From positions 1 to 64,000 of the forward strand of contig NZ_CANMRY010000009.1 in assembly GCF_947500405.1 (NCBI RefSeq): a DNA stretch of 64,000 nucleotides, written 5' to 3'. Positions 7,265 through 14,527 of this stretch are shown piece after piece; the stretch's first letter is position 1; each line of letters begins with the position of its first letter. The DNA is from an uncultured Maribacter sp. Its GTDB lineage: Bacteria; Bacteroidota; Bacteroidia; Flavobacteriales; Flavobacteriaceae. Both the position numbers and the translations under genes were made by a program. The notes under the pieces are model-generated. The model was given only the letters and a program-made list of their open reading frames with translations, made no database searches and was not told where the DNA came from.

Positions 7265-8167
7265 ATGAAAAAATATTTTCCTATTATAACTAATCTACTC
7301 ATTCTGAATTTATTGATTTCAAATCAAATCTACAGTCAGGATACTCTTCAAAAACATTTTAAACAAATTGCAGATACAATAAAGGGAAACGTAGGAATCA
7401 ATGCCTTGCATCTTGAAAGTGGAGAATCAATTTCTTTCAATGGAGACGTAAAATTTCCAATGCAAAGTGTTTATAAGTTTCCAATCGCAATGGTAATGCT
7501 TCACGAAATTGACAATGGTAAATTTTCTCTTGGGGACACCATAGAAATTAATAAAGCGGAATTTATACCCGAAGCTGGTTATAGTCCAATAAGAGACAAA
7601 TACCCAAACGGTGCAAATCTTACAATCAAAGAAATTTTACAATATAATGTTTCACGAAGTGATGGAACAGCTTGTGATGTTCTATTAAGACTTTTAGACG
7701 GAACGGAAAACGTACAAAAAAACATTCACGACTTAGGAGTAAAAAATATAGCCATATCAACAACCGAAATGGTTCAAGTTGCAAATGACACCATTCAATA
7801 TCAAAATTGGTCAACCCCAATAGCAATGAATGAACTTTTGGAAATATTCTATAAAGGTAATTATCTCTCAAAAGAAAGCAGAGATTTACTATTGGCATAT
7901 ATGTCAATCTCTAATGAATGGTTTGACAGAAGAATAAAAAGGTTATTGCCTGAAAAAACTGAACTGGCTCATAAGACAGGAGCTTCCCGAACATATAATG
8001 GACTAACCAGAGCTACGAATGATGCTGGTATAATCACATTACCTGATGGTAGTCATTTAGCAATCACTGTCTTCATTTCAGACTCTTATGATTCGCAAAC
8101 AAAAAGGGAAATGACAATTGCAAGAGCATCAAAAGAGGCTTATAATTATTGGACAAGAAAAAAATAA
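7265..8167 (+). CDS. Class A beta-lactamase, subclass A2 (VEB/PER-like)
   Basis: A 300-residue secreted enzyme. I chose the ATG at 7265 because it gives a normal signal peptide (MKKYFPIITN...QIYSQ); the frame is open upstream to 7229. Catalytic motifs: S68-V-Y-K71, S132-D133-G134 (SDN loop), E168 in the omega loop (STTEM), and K237-T-G239. The omega-loop text QYQNW (178-182) and HKTGASRTYNGL match VEB- and PER-type extended-spectrum enzymes, so it should hydrolyse penicillins and probably cephalosporins. The SDN Asn is replaced by Gly, as in Mycobacterium tuberculosis BlaC. It sits alone between sites F and G, next to the AAC(3)-I-like gene. Confidence 0.88.
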   Translation: MKKYFPIITNLLILNLLISNQIYSQDTLQKHFKQIADTIKGNVGINALHLESGESISFNGDVKFPMQSVYKFPIAMVMLHEIDNGKFSLGDTIEINKAEFIPEAGYSPIRDKYPNGANLTIKEILQYNVSRSDGTACDVLLRLLDGTENVQKNIHDLGVKNIAISTTEMVQVANDTIQYQNWSTPIAMNELLEIFYKGNYLSKESRDLLLAYMSISNEWFDRRIKRLLPEKTELAHKTGASRTYNGLTRATNDAGIITLPDGSHLAITVFISDSYDSQTKREMTIARASKEAYNYWTRKK

Positions 8168-8176
8168 AAGTACCAG

Positions 8177-8282
8177 CGCACAACAAAGAACTGAGGAAAA
8201 AAGCAAGTAAATTTTTTCTTAATCTGAGACAATACTATTCTAAGCTCATAGATACCAAAATCTGATTCTTTGAGCTTTTTTT
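8177..8282 (+). repeat. attC-like site G; copy 1 of a 90-bp repeat, with terminator hairpin
   Basis: Starts CGCACAAC (8177-8184) then AAAGAACTGAGGAAAAAAGC. The segment 8178-8271 is nearly the same as 10977-11070 and is shared in part with 10300-10360. AAGCTCA (8242-8248) and TGAGCTT (8271-8277) form a stem followed by a T-run, a likely terminator for the beta-lactamase gene. The right end of the site is lost, replaced by the IS110 remnant. Confidence 0.6.
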
Positions 8283-8300
8283 ATTCGAATTATCTTCTAT

Positions 8301-8465
8301 TTATCTAGGTAATATTGAAACGTAAGTTTCGTCATATGGTTTACCAGATTTTGCGATTGCAAAGGACTGTTTGAGTAGTTTGTTAGCAACTGCTATTAAC
8401 GCTAGTTTCTTACTTTTTCCTTTACCAACGATTCGGTCAAATAACACCTTGCATTGCTCTTTTGT
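8301..8465 (-). pseudogene. IS110-family transposase remnant (C-terminal end)
   Basis: On the minus strand an open frame of about 54 codons reads LFDRIVGKGKSKKLALIAVA, then NKLLKQSFAIAKSGKPYDETYVSILPR in pieces, and a stop at 8301-8303. This matches the extreme C-terminus of IS110/IS116/IS902 transposases. The rest of the gene, including the DEDD catalytic domain, is missing. IS110-group elements are known to insert into attC sites, which fits the position directly after site G. Confidence 0.72.
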
Positions 8466-8497
8466 TCTTTTGTTCTTTTGTTCTTTTGTTCTTTGAT
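8461..8497. repeat. Short tandem repeat (TTTTGTTC)n and following empty stretch
   Basis: Four to five copies of an 8-bp unit TTTTGTTC abut the IS110 fragment. In the minus-strand frame of the transposase they would encode a Lys/Asn/Gln/Thr-rich run, so the array may have expanded inside the dying gene. The stretch from 8498 to 8671 holds no gene I can support. Confidence 0.6.
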
Positions 8498-8671
8498 TTT
8501 AACTAATATAAATTAATAGAAAACAAACTTAGGATGGCTAAAATTACTACTGGTTTTGGTACTTTTTCAAAAGTATAGGCTCATCTACAAAGTCATCAAA
8601 TTTTTCATATACGATACTGCTGCAAAACATTTTGAAATAAAAAAACAACCTATTTCAAGACAAAGCAAAAC

Positions 8672-9052
8672 TCACGAACAACCATTACAAATTCCAGAGA
8701 TAAGACCATTAAAGGACTGTGAAACATAGCCTTTTGGCAACGGAATTTCAATTTCTTTAGTAAGACACTCTACAGTTCCACATTTGAGACACCTAAAATG
8801 GAAATGATTATGATTGTGCTCTTTTTTTTCTTCATCACAATTAAGGCATAATGCAAAATATTGTTTTCCATCATCACCAACAATTCTATGAACCCGACCA
8901 TCATCACAAAATCTGTTTAAAACACGGTAGATAGTTGCTCTGTCCATTTCAGAACTTAATTTCTCTCTTATCATATCATGGCTCAACGCAGAATTAGCCG
9001 ATTTCAGAGCTTCTAAAATTTCTGTTTTAGACTGTGTATTCCTTCTTTTCAT
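8672..9052 (-). CDS. Fur-family metal-dependent transcriptional repressor
   Basis: A 126-residue protein with the Fur/Zur/PerR layout: an N-terminal winged helix (MIREKLSSEMDRATIYRVLNRF, with the typical RATIYR at about 38-43) and a C-terminal metal/dimer domain with a His-rich stretch (HNHNHFHF) between Cys pairs CLNC and CLKC and a last CNGC. The Cys pairs suggest a structural zinc; the sensed metal (Fe, Zn or peroxide) is not decided by sequence. It is the only minus-strand gene of the accessory region and is divergent from the small frame at 9120 and the FAD enzyme at 9382, which it may control. The shared promoter region contains TTGCAATAACG near 9072 and the palindrome TAAAATTTTA near 9085. 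Confidence 0.87.
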   Translation of the reverse strand: MKRRNTQSKTEILEALKSANSALSHDMIREKLSSEMDRATIYRVLNRFCDDGRVHRIVGDDGKQYFALCLNCDEEKKEHNHNHFHFRCLKCGTVECLTKEIEIPLPKGYVSQSFNGLISGICNGCS

Positions 9053-9119
9053 AATTCATTAATGCGACTATGTTGCAATAACGTAAAATTTTATTACTTT
9101 TACAAAAAAACATAAAGCT

Positions 9120-9287
9120 ATGTCAGAATGTTTAATTGATCCAAAAAAACTAACCAACCTAAAAATTGAGTTTAGCAAATAAGCTTATACAATAACGCTT
9201 CTTGAACATTCCAACATAAAAATACTAAAAGGTTATGTTGATAATATCATATCAGCATTTAATAATATGCACGAAAATCTCATATAA
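9120..9287 (+). pseudogene. Small frame interrupted by an in-frame stop, unknown product
   Basis: From ATG at 9120 the frame reads MSECLIDPKKLTNLKIEFSK, stops (TAA 9180-9182), then stays open to 9287 (AYTITLLEHSNIKILKGYVD and on). If the stop were a sense codon it would give about 55 residues. No family is recognised. It lies between the divergent Fur-like gene and the FAD enzyme, inside a gap of 329 bp that otherwise holds only promoter sequence. It may be a real remnant or chance. Confidence 0.3.
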
Positions 9288-9381
9288 TGTTAACAAGAAA
9301 AATTTTATTAAAACTGCATAATTAACGACTATGGCAATCGGTTTACCATATTCACTATCCGCAATATCAAAATGCAATCCA

Positions 9382-10293
9382 ATGAAAGATAAAAATGAAT
9401 TTGAAGTAATTATTATAGGTGGCAGCTACGCTGGACTTTCAGCAGCAATGGCGCTAGGTAGGTCTTTAAGAGAAGTTCTAATTATAGATAGCGGTAAGCC
9501 CTGTAATAGACAAACACCTTTTGCACATAACTTTATAACACACGATGGAAAAAAACCTAATGAAATTTCAGCGTCGGCACGAAAGCAAGTTGAAAAATAT
9601 CCAACAATTAAATTCCATAATGGTATCGCAAATAAGGGAATTAAGACAGAGAATAGTTTTAAAATCACCACCGAGAAAAATGAAACATTTTCCGCTAGAA
9701 AAATAATTTTCTCTACTGGAATAAAAGATATAATGCCAAATTTAAATGGTTTTTCAGAATGTTGGGGAATTTCAGTAATTCATTGTCCTTATTGTCACGG
9801 TTATGAATTCAAAAAAGAAAAAACGGGAATTTTAGGGAATGGCGATTATGGATTTGAATTTTCCAAAATGATAAGTAATTTGACCAAACAATTGACTTTG
9901 TTTACAAATGGAAAATCAACATTAACAAATGAACAAACTGAAAAATTACAAAAGAATAACATAAAAATTGTTGAAAAGGAAATTGAAAGTTTAGAACACC
10001 AAAACGGACATTTAAATCATATCTTGTTTAAGGACAATACTAAAGAAACCATCAAAGCTATATATGCGAAAGCTGATTTTGAGCAACATAGTAAATTACC
10101 AATGGAATTAGGGTGCGAACTTGACGACAAAGGATATATTAACGTAGATATGCTCCAGAAAACGAATGTTGACGGATTATTTGCTTGCGGAGATAACACA
10201 ACTTTTTTGCGCTCAATTGCAAATGCAGTTGCCAAAGGAAATGTTGCTGGCGCAATTGCGAATAGAGAATTAATTGAAGAACATTTCGGATAA
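9382..10293 (+). CDS. Thioredoxin reductase-like FAD/NAD(P) oxidoreductase
   Basis: About 303 residues from ATG 9382 (MKDKNEFEVIIIGGSYAGLS). The frame is open from 9331, but the extra 17 residues do not resemble the family. Features: an FAD-binding GGSYAG loop at about 11-16, a redox CPYC motif (HCPYCHG, about 137-143) as in thioredoxin reductases, a second nucleotide-binding loop (GILGNGDYGFE, variant of GxGxxA), and the C-terminal FAD-binding text VDGLFACGD. It may reduce thioredoxin-like proteins or small disulfides. The Fur-like gene upstream is divergent, hinting at metal- or redox-linked control. Confidence 0.85.
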   Translation: MKDKNEFEVIIIGGSYAGLSAAMALGRSLREVLIIDSGKPCNRQTPFAHNFITHDGKKPNEISASARKQVEKYPTIKFHNGIANKGIKTENSFKITTEKNETFSARKIIFSTGIKDIMPNLNGFSECWGISVIHCPYCHGYEFKKEKTGILGNGDYGFEFSKMISNLTKQLTLFTNGKSTLTNEQTEKLQKNNIKIVEKEIESLEHQNGHLNHILFKDNTKETIKAIYAKADFEQHSKLPMELGCELDDKGYINVDMLQKTNVDGLFACGDNTTFLRSIANAVAKGNVAGAIANRELIEEHFG

Positions 10294-10299
10294 AAAGTT

Positions 10300-10500
10300 G
10301 CACATAACAAAGAACTGAGATAAAAAACAAATAAATTCTTCCTTAATCTGAAAGCATTTTGCATCTGCGATGTCGTCATATTTTTAATTTTAGTATTTTT
10401 TAATACCAAAAAGTTAAAAATAAAATATGGCTTGTGGTACAACCGAAAAGAAAAAGCTAATTTTCTACCCTACTATTCTTAAACAAAACCGTTGTGTGTA
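10300..10500 (+). other. attC-like site I, with partial copy of the 90-bp repeat
   Basis: Left end GCACATAAC (10300-10308) then AAAGAACTGAGAT, sharing about 50 bp with sites G and J. Right end CCGTTGTGTGTAATT (GTTGTGTGTA at 10491-10500), the same right end as site E. The AT-rich centre has no coding capacity on the + strand; minus-strand frames here are antisense to the FAD enzyme gene or spurious. Confidence 0.5.
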
Positions 10501-10569
10501 ATTTGAGAAAAATGAGGAGGAGAATGAAATTAGTAACATTTATTTCGATATTATTAACAGTAAATTGTA

Positions 10570-10968
10570 ATGAACAAAATGAAAAAACCTGCTGAATTAA
10601 CAAAGGAATTTATAATTGATTATAAAAAATGGAATGACTTTGCCTTCTCAACTAAAGAAAGTAAAGTTGAGAATACCAAACATAAAATTGGAAAAATGTA
10701 TGATGAATTAATACTGAAATTTTGCAGTCCCGAAAAAAAATATCAAGGACTTGCTTATGGAAGTGAATCTGACCATTGCCCAAAACAAGAATTAGTTATT
10801 GAAGAATTAATTGATTCGAAAAAAGCAATTGTTAAAACTAAATTCACCAACGAAAAATTTAGTTTTATTGAACACGATTTTGAATATCATTTTACTCTAA
10901 ATGGGGATCAATGGATTTTAGAAGAACTATATTTAGTAGATGAAGATGGAAAGCATAAGTCTCTATAA
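10570..10968 (+). CDS. NTF2-fold immunity protein, orphan (Imm-NTF2-like)
   Basis: A protein of about 130 residues resembling the NTF2-fold immunity family of polymorphic toxin systems: ELTKEFIIDYKKWNDFA near the start, YDELILKFCSPEKKYQG, YGSESDHCPKQELVIEE, AIVKTKF, FEYHFTLNGDQWILEELYLV and a final DEDGKHKSL. Such proteins bind and block a secreted or injected toxin. No toxin gene is adjacent, so it is an orphan immunity gene, useful against neighbours. A second frame, 10524-10595, encodes a lipoprotein-like signal (MKLVTFISILLTVNC) that overlaps the start in another frame; a one-base slip in the A-run at 10582-10587 would join them. The start (10570 or 10579) is therefore uncertain. Confidence 0.7.
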   Translation: MNKMKKPAELTKEFIIDYKKWNDFAFSTKESKVENTKHKIGKMYDELILKFCSPEKKYQGLAYGSESDHCPKQELVIEELIDSKKAIVKTKFTNEKFSFIEHDFEYHFTLNGDQWILEELYLVDEDGKHKSL

Positions 10969-10976
10969 GAAACTAT

Positions 10977-11344
10977 GCACAACAAAGAACTGAGGAAAAA
11001 AGCAAATAAGTTTTTCTTTAATTTAAAACAATATTATTCTAGGCTCATAGATTCAACACCTTGATTCTTTATAATTATTCAAAATAAATGTTTTATGAAA
11101 GAACCAGCTACTTCTACTCACAACAGCCTGAAAACAAGATCTAAAGTCTAACAGAACTGAACTTAATACAAGTAGCAAAAGAGAGAGGATTATTCCCGAC
11201 GCTTCGGGACTGTCAAGGTCTAAAGCTTCACTGTATAAAATTTATTGCTAATTCTAATAGATTTTCTATTCGGTTTATATTTACTAAATTAGGTGCTTAA
11301 CCGTGCAACAAACCACATACAAACGCTTTGGCAGTCATTAAAAA
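10977..11344 (+). repeat. attC-like site J (copy of 90-bp repeat) and decayed spacer
   Basis: GCACAACAAAGAACTGAGG starts at 10977, and similarity to site G runs to about 11070. The rest of this 368-bp gap has no supported gene: a short frame from 11095 (MKEPATSTHNSLKTRSKV, then stop) and a patch ELNLIQVAKERGLFPTLRDC look like fragments I cannot assign. CCCGACGCTTCGGG (11195-11208) repeats the hairpin of site C. Near 11303 the text CCGTGCAACAAACC may be a damaged core. Confidence 0.45.
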
Positions 11345-12181
11345 ATGAAAGAAATTCAGATACCATATAACTCTGAAACATTATCAGCAACTTTATTTGA
11401 TGATAATAACAATGAAACTGTTTTAATTATAGCTTCTGCGACAGGAGTAAAGCAGGAATACTACAGTAAATTCGCTAAATTCGCTGAGAATAATGGAATT
11501 ACTGTTATCACATTTGATTATAATGGAATAGGTCGTTCTTTAAAAAAACCAATCAAAGAACTAAAAATAGATGCTGCATATTGGGGTAGTAATGATTTAG
11601 AAAGTATAATACAATACACTATAAATAACTACCCAAAATCAAAGAAGGTAATAATTGGACACAGTATTGGAGGGCAACTAATTGGACTTGCCAAATCCTC
11701 TAACAGATTAGATAAAATAATTTTAGTAGCAGCACAATCAGGGTATTGGAAAAACTGGAAAGGAATTGAGAGAATAAAAATGTGGTTTAATTGGTATATT
11801 CTTTTTCCTTTTCTTATTACAACTTTTGGATATCTGAAATCTAAGAAAATTAGCGGAATGGAAAATCTGCCAAGAAATGTTGCTAACCAATGGAGAAATT
11901 GGGGAAAGAACAGAGAATATATTTTTAGTGATAAATTTATAATTGAAACTTTCTATGAAACAATAAAGACAAATATAACTGCTTATAGTATAGATGATGA
12001 TGATTTTGCTCCGAAAGAGGCTGTTAAATGGATGACAGAGAAATATAAGAATGCAAAAATAAAATCAGTACATTTAAATCCAATTGATTTTCAAACCAAT
12101 AAAATTGGACATTTTGGAATATTTAAAGACCGTTTTAAAAAAACAATTTGGACTCAAATTTTGAGTGAAATAAATTGTTAA
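11345..12181 (+). CDS. Alpha/beta hydrolase (serine aminopeptidase/esterase-like)
   Basis: A 278-residue cytosolic alpha/beta hydrolase. The nucleophile elbow is GHSIGG (about 100-105, Ser102); earlier text VLIIASATGVKQEYYSKFA and VITFDYNGIGRS matches the oxyanion region and strand 4 of this fold. A Trp-rich lid follows (YWKNWKGIERIKMWFNW). The final His is in IGHFGIF (about 259-265). The substrate is unknown. It lies in the cassette-like region, but no clear attC-like block follows it: the 132 bp after its stop hold only a short frame reading MKKTRRYKAFLHIIILFF and A/T-rich sequence. Confidence 0.8.
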   Translation: MKEIQIPYNSETLSATLFDDNNNETVLIIASATGVKQEYYSKFAKFAENNGITVITFDYNGIGRSLKKPIKELKIDAAYWGSNDLESIIQYTINNYPKSKKVIIGHSIGGQLIGLAKSSNRLDKIILVAAQSGYWKNWKGIERIKMWFNWYILFPFLITTFGYLKSKKISGMENLPRNVANQWRNWGKNREYIFSDKFIIETFYETIKTNITAYSIDDDDFAPKEAVKWMTEKYKNAKIKSVHLNPIDFQTNKIGHFGIFKDRFKKTIWTQILSEINC

Positions 12182-12313
12182 TAAAAACAAAATATCCATG
12201 AAAAAAACCAGACGATACAAGGCTTTTCTTCACATCATTATTCTTTTTTTTGTTTTTGATATTTCCGCTTAATTCCTTTACTAATCATAGACGAAACACT
12301 AGGCAACAATTAA

Positions 12314-12877
12314 ATGAATCATCCTCTAAGACAACATATTGAAGAAATAATTAAGCTGACAGACGAAGAGTTTAAGTTCATTTTGAGCCATTTTGAAACT
12401 ATAACTAAACGCAAACATCAATACATTTTACAAGAAGGAGAAATTGCTAACAAAGAATATTGGATAACGAAAGGTTGCTTAAAAAGTTACTTTTTTGACG
12501 AAAGCGGAAAAGAACATATTTTACAGTTCGGAATGGAAAATTGGTGGATAACCGACTATGAATCTTTTGTAAAACAATCTAAATCAAAAATTAATATAGA
12601 CTGCATCGAAAATTGTGAATTGCTTTACATAACTTATAAAAACAGAGAAAAACTCACCAAAGAAATGCACAAAATGGAACGATTTTGGGCAAAGAAAAGT
12701 AAGTTTGGTAGAATAGCGCTTCAAAACAGAATCTTATCATTATTAAAAAACTCTTCAAAAGAGCGATATGAATTACTTCTTGAACAATATCCAAAACTTT
12801 TTCAAAGAGTGCCTAAAAAACTTATAGCTTCCTATTTAGGTGTTAGTAGAGAAACTTTAAGTAGATTAAATTCCTAA
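12314..12877 (+). CDS. Crp/Fnr-family transcriptional regulator
   Basis: A 187-residue protein: a cyclic-nucleotide-binding-like beta-roll (about 25-115, with KRKHQYILQEGEIANKEYWI and GKEHILQFGMENWW) and a C-terminal winged helix ending KKLIASYLGVSRETLSRL. Flavobacterial relatives of this short type usually respond to unknown small ligands and control a neighbouring gene. A consensus CRP-type palindrome sits 13 bp after its stop, between it and the doxX-like gene, so that gene is the likely target. No Cys cluster for Fe-S binding is seen. Confidence 0.88.
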   Translation: MNHPLRQHIEEIIKLTDEEFKFILSHFETITKRKHQYILQEGEIANKEYWITKGCLKSYFFDESGKEHILQFGMENWWITDYESFVKQSKSKINIDCIENCELLYITYKNREKLTKEMHKMERFWAKKSKFGRIALQNRILSLLKNSSKERYELLLEQYPKLFQRVPKKLIASYLGVSRETLSRLNS

Positions 12878-12890
12878 AATAAGTTTCTTT

Positions 12891-12914
12891 AATATGTGAC
12901 AAATGTCACATATT
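12891..12914 (+). promoter_or_regulatory. CRP-type palindromic operator
   Basis: Inverted repeats AATATGTGACA (12891-12901) and TGTCACATATT (12904-12914) with a 2-bp centre contain TGTGA-N6-TCACA, the exact CRP consensus layout. A second half-like copy, GTGACAAATATC, follows at about 12919-12930. It lies between the Crp/Fnr regulator gene and the doxX-like gene, so it is probably bound by that regulator. Confidence 0.72.
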
Positions 12915-12992
12915 AATAGTGACAAATATCCTCCAGTCTGTTCTGTCGTTTTTTGACTTTTGTATCAAAATAATTTTAAAAAAATAAATGAT

Positions 12993-13409
12993 ATGAACGC
13001 TTTAGATAATTTTCAAAACAAAGACATAGGCTTATTGTTACAGAGATTGAGTATAGGTGTACTTATACTATTCCACGGAATTGCAAACTTGACTTCCAAT
13101 TATTCATTTATCAAAAGTTTACTAAACGGTATCGGAATTCCGGAATTAGTTGCATACTCGGTTTTTATAGGAGAAATAATTGCCCCAGTACTAATAATTA
13201 TAGGTTGGAGAGCAAGGTTGGCAAGTTCAGTTTTAGCATTCAATATGTTAACTGCTATTTTAATGGCCCATACAGGAGATATTTTTACATTAAATCAATT
13301 TGGCGGTTGGGGAATTGAACTACAAGGCTTATATCTATTTGGTGCAATCGCAATATTTTTATTAGGTGCTGGAAAGTATGCGGCATCAACTACTTCAAAA
13401 TGGGATTAA
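12993..13409 (+). CDS. DoxX-family membrane protein
   Basis: 138 residues from ATG 12993 (MNALDNFQNKDIGLLLQRLS); the frame is open upstream to 12960 from a TTG. Four hydrophobic segments and the DoxX pattern RLSIGVLILFHGIANL, then GEIIAPVLIIIGWRARLASSVLA and AILMAHTGDIF. DoxX proteins are small inner-membrane proteins linked to thiol redox and oxidative stress in some bacteria, but here the function is not known. The upstream CRP-type operator and regulator gene suggest inducible expression. Confidence 0.85.
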   Translation: MNALDNFQNKDIGLLLQRLSIGVLILFHGIANLTSNYSFIKSLLNGIGIPELVAYSVFIGEIIAPVLIIIGWRARLASSVLAFNMLTAILMAHTGDIFTLNQFGGWGIELQGLYLFGAIAIFLLGAGKYAASTTSKWD

Positions 13410-13449
13410 TTCAATAAGTAAACTTTAGCAGTTACTTAATCCTTCAGTA

Positions 13450-14295
13450 ATGAACAAATATTCCTTTTTCTTTTGCATATTATTTATCTCTATAAATTGT
13501 ATTTCCCAAATTAATGATATAGAGTTATCAGATAATTTAGAGTTAAACAGAGTGTATTTAGGTTTAGTTTCAAATTCTGGTGTAAACATGACTAATTTTG
13601 AAATGGACAATAATACTTCCTTACAGTCTGGATTAATGCTAACATATTCATTAAGCCAAGTGGTAAGATTACGTTCTTTTGGTGTTTTAAAATTTGAAAG
13701 TAGTGAGCAGACACAAGGCTTTACATCTTATGAAGTTATCTATGATATATTTGAGAACACTACTTGGCATTTTGGAACAGTATCTACACCAGCAACAGAA
13801 TTAAGACCAAATCCAACTACTTGGGAAAGTCAGACAGAAACCAACGCTCAATCCAAAATAATTGGAGGTAGAACAGGAACAAAAATTAATTTTAGGCTAA
13901 GTCAAAATCTCAAAATTACCTATGGTTTATTTAATCATAATGGCATTTGGGCTAATCATTTAAAAATTAATTATAAATTCATCAAAATTGCTGGGTATAT
14001 AGAAAAGAGTAAAACCTTTTTAGCATTAGATATTGACACTAGAAGAATTAATTCTACATTAACGTTTGAGCCAAATAATCAATTTTCACAGTCAATTTTC
14101 GTTAATTTCAACAAAGGATTTAGTCTTCTTTTAGAATCCGAATATTCTATGATTAAAGAAAAAATGTGCTATAGCAATATTGGATTTAGAAAATATTTTT
14201 CAAATTCCAACTTAAGACTAAAAGGCTATTTTTTAATTGGCTATAGTACAATTGAGAACAACCAAGTAACAGGTAGTTTTGCCATCCATATTTAA
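13450..14295 (+). CDS. Exported protein, probable outer-membrane beta-barrel, unknown function
   Basis: 281 residues with a signal peptide (MNKYSFFFCILFISINCIS, cleavage near Q20). The remainder has alternating hydrophobic and polar residues and many aromatic-ended strands (LMLTYSLSQVVRLRSFGVLKF, KINFRLSQNLKITYGLFN, LKINYKFIKIAGYIEKS, NLRLKGYFLIGYS), consistent with a small beta-barrel of 10 to 14 strands or a related porin-like fold. No family is recognised by eye. It starts 40 bp after the doxX-like gene on the same strand and may be co-transcribed. Confidence 0.55.
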   Translation: MNKYSFFFCILFISINCISQINDIELSDNLELNRVYLGLVSNSGVNMTNFEMDNNTSLQSGLMLTYSLSQVVRLRSFGVLKFESSEQTQGFTSYEVIYDIFENTTWHFGTVSTPATELRPNPTTWESQTETNAQSKIIGGRTGTKINFRLSQNLKITYGLFNHNGIWANHLKINYKFIKIAGYIEKSKTFLALDIDTRRINSTLTFEPNNQFSQSIFVNFNKGFSLLLESEYSMIKEKMCYSNIGFRKYFSNSNLRLKGYFLIGYSTIENNQVTGSFAIHI

Positions 14296-14327
14296 CCTTC
14301 AAAAATTAATTTTAATTAAAAGAAACT

Positions 14328-14522
14328 ATGCCATACATAAACATAAAAGTTACAGACACAAATGTAACCAAAGAACAAAAGAGACTATTAATTGAAGGCA
14401 CTACACAGTTGGTTGTTACTATTTTAAACAAAAAACCTGAAACAACTCACGTAGTAATTGACGAAATACCTATTGAAAATTAGGGATTTAGTGGGAAGCA
14501 ATCTTTAGCAACTAAAAAATAG
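14328..14522 (+). pseudogene. 4-oxalocrotonate tautomerase-like gene with a nonsense codon
   Basis: The frame starts MPYINIKVTDTNVTKEQKRL, with the catalytic Pro right after the initiator Met and a family-typical THVVIDEIPIEN. It then meets TAG at 14481-14483, where the family has Trp (NWG). Read through, the frame continues GFSGKQSLATKK to TAG at 14520-14522, giving 64 residues, the normal family length. A single TGG-to-TAG change explains this. The 51-residue product lacks the C-terminal strand needed for the hexamer, so it is probably inactive. Confidence 0.75.
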
Positions 14523-14527
14523 TCAAA

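Noticed and set aside
8461..8497. CRISPR-like array
   Set aside because: The repeat unit is 8 bp with no spacers; no cas genes are present. No CRISPR array was seen anywhere in the window.
11095..11290. Mobile element or group II intron fragment in the spacer before the 11345 gene
   Set aside because: Short translated patches did not match any transposase or reverse transcriptase text I know.
12200..12272. Small secreted peptide gene
   Set aside because: The 24-codon frame lies in low-complexity A/T-rich sequence with no supporting signal.
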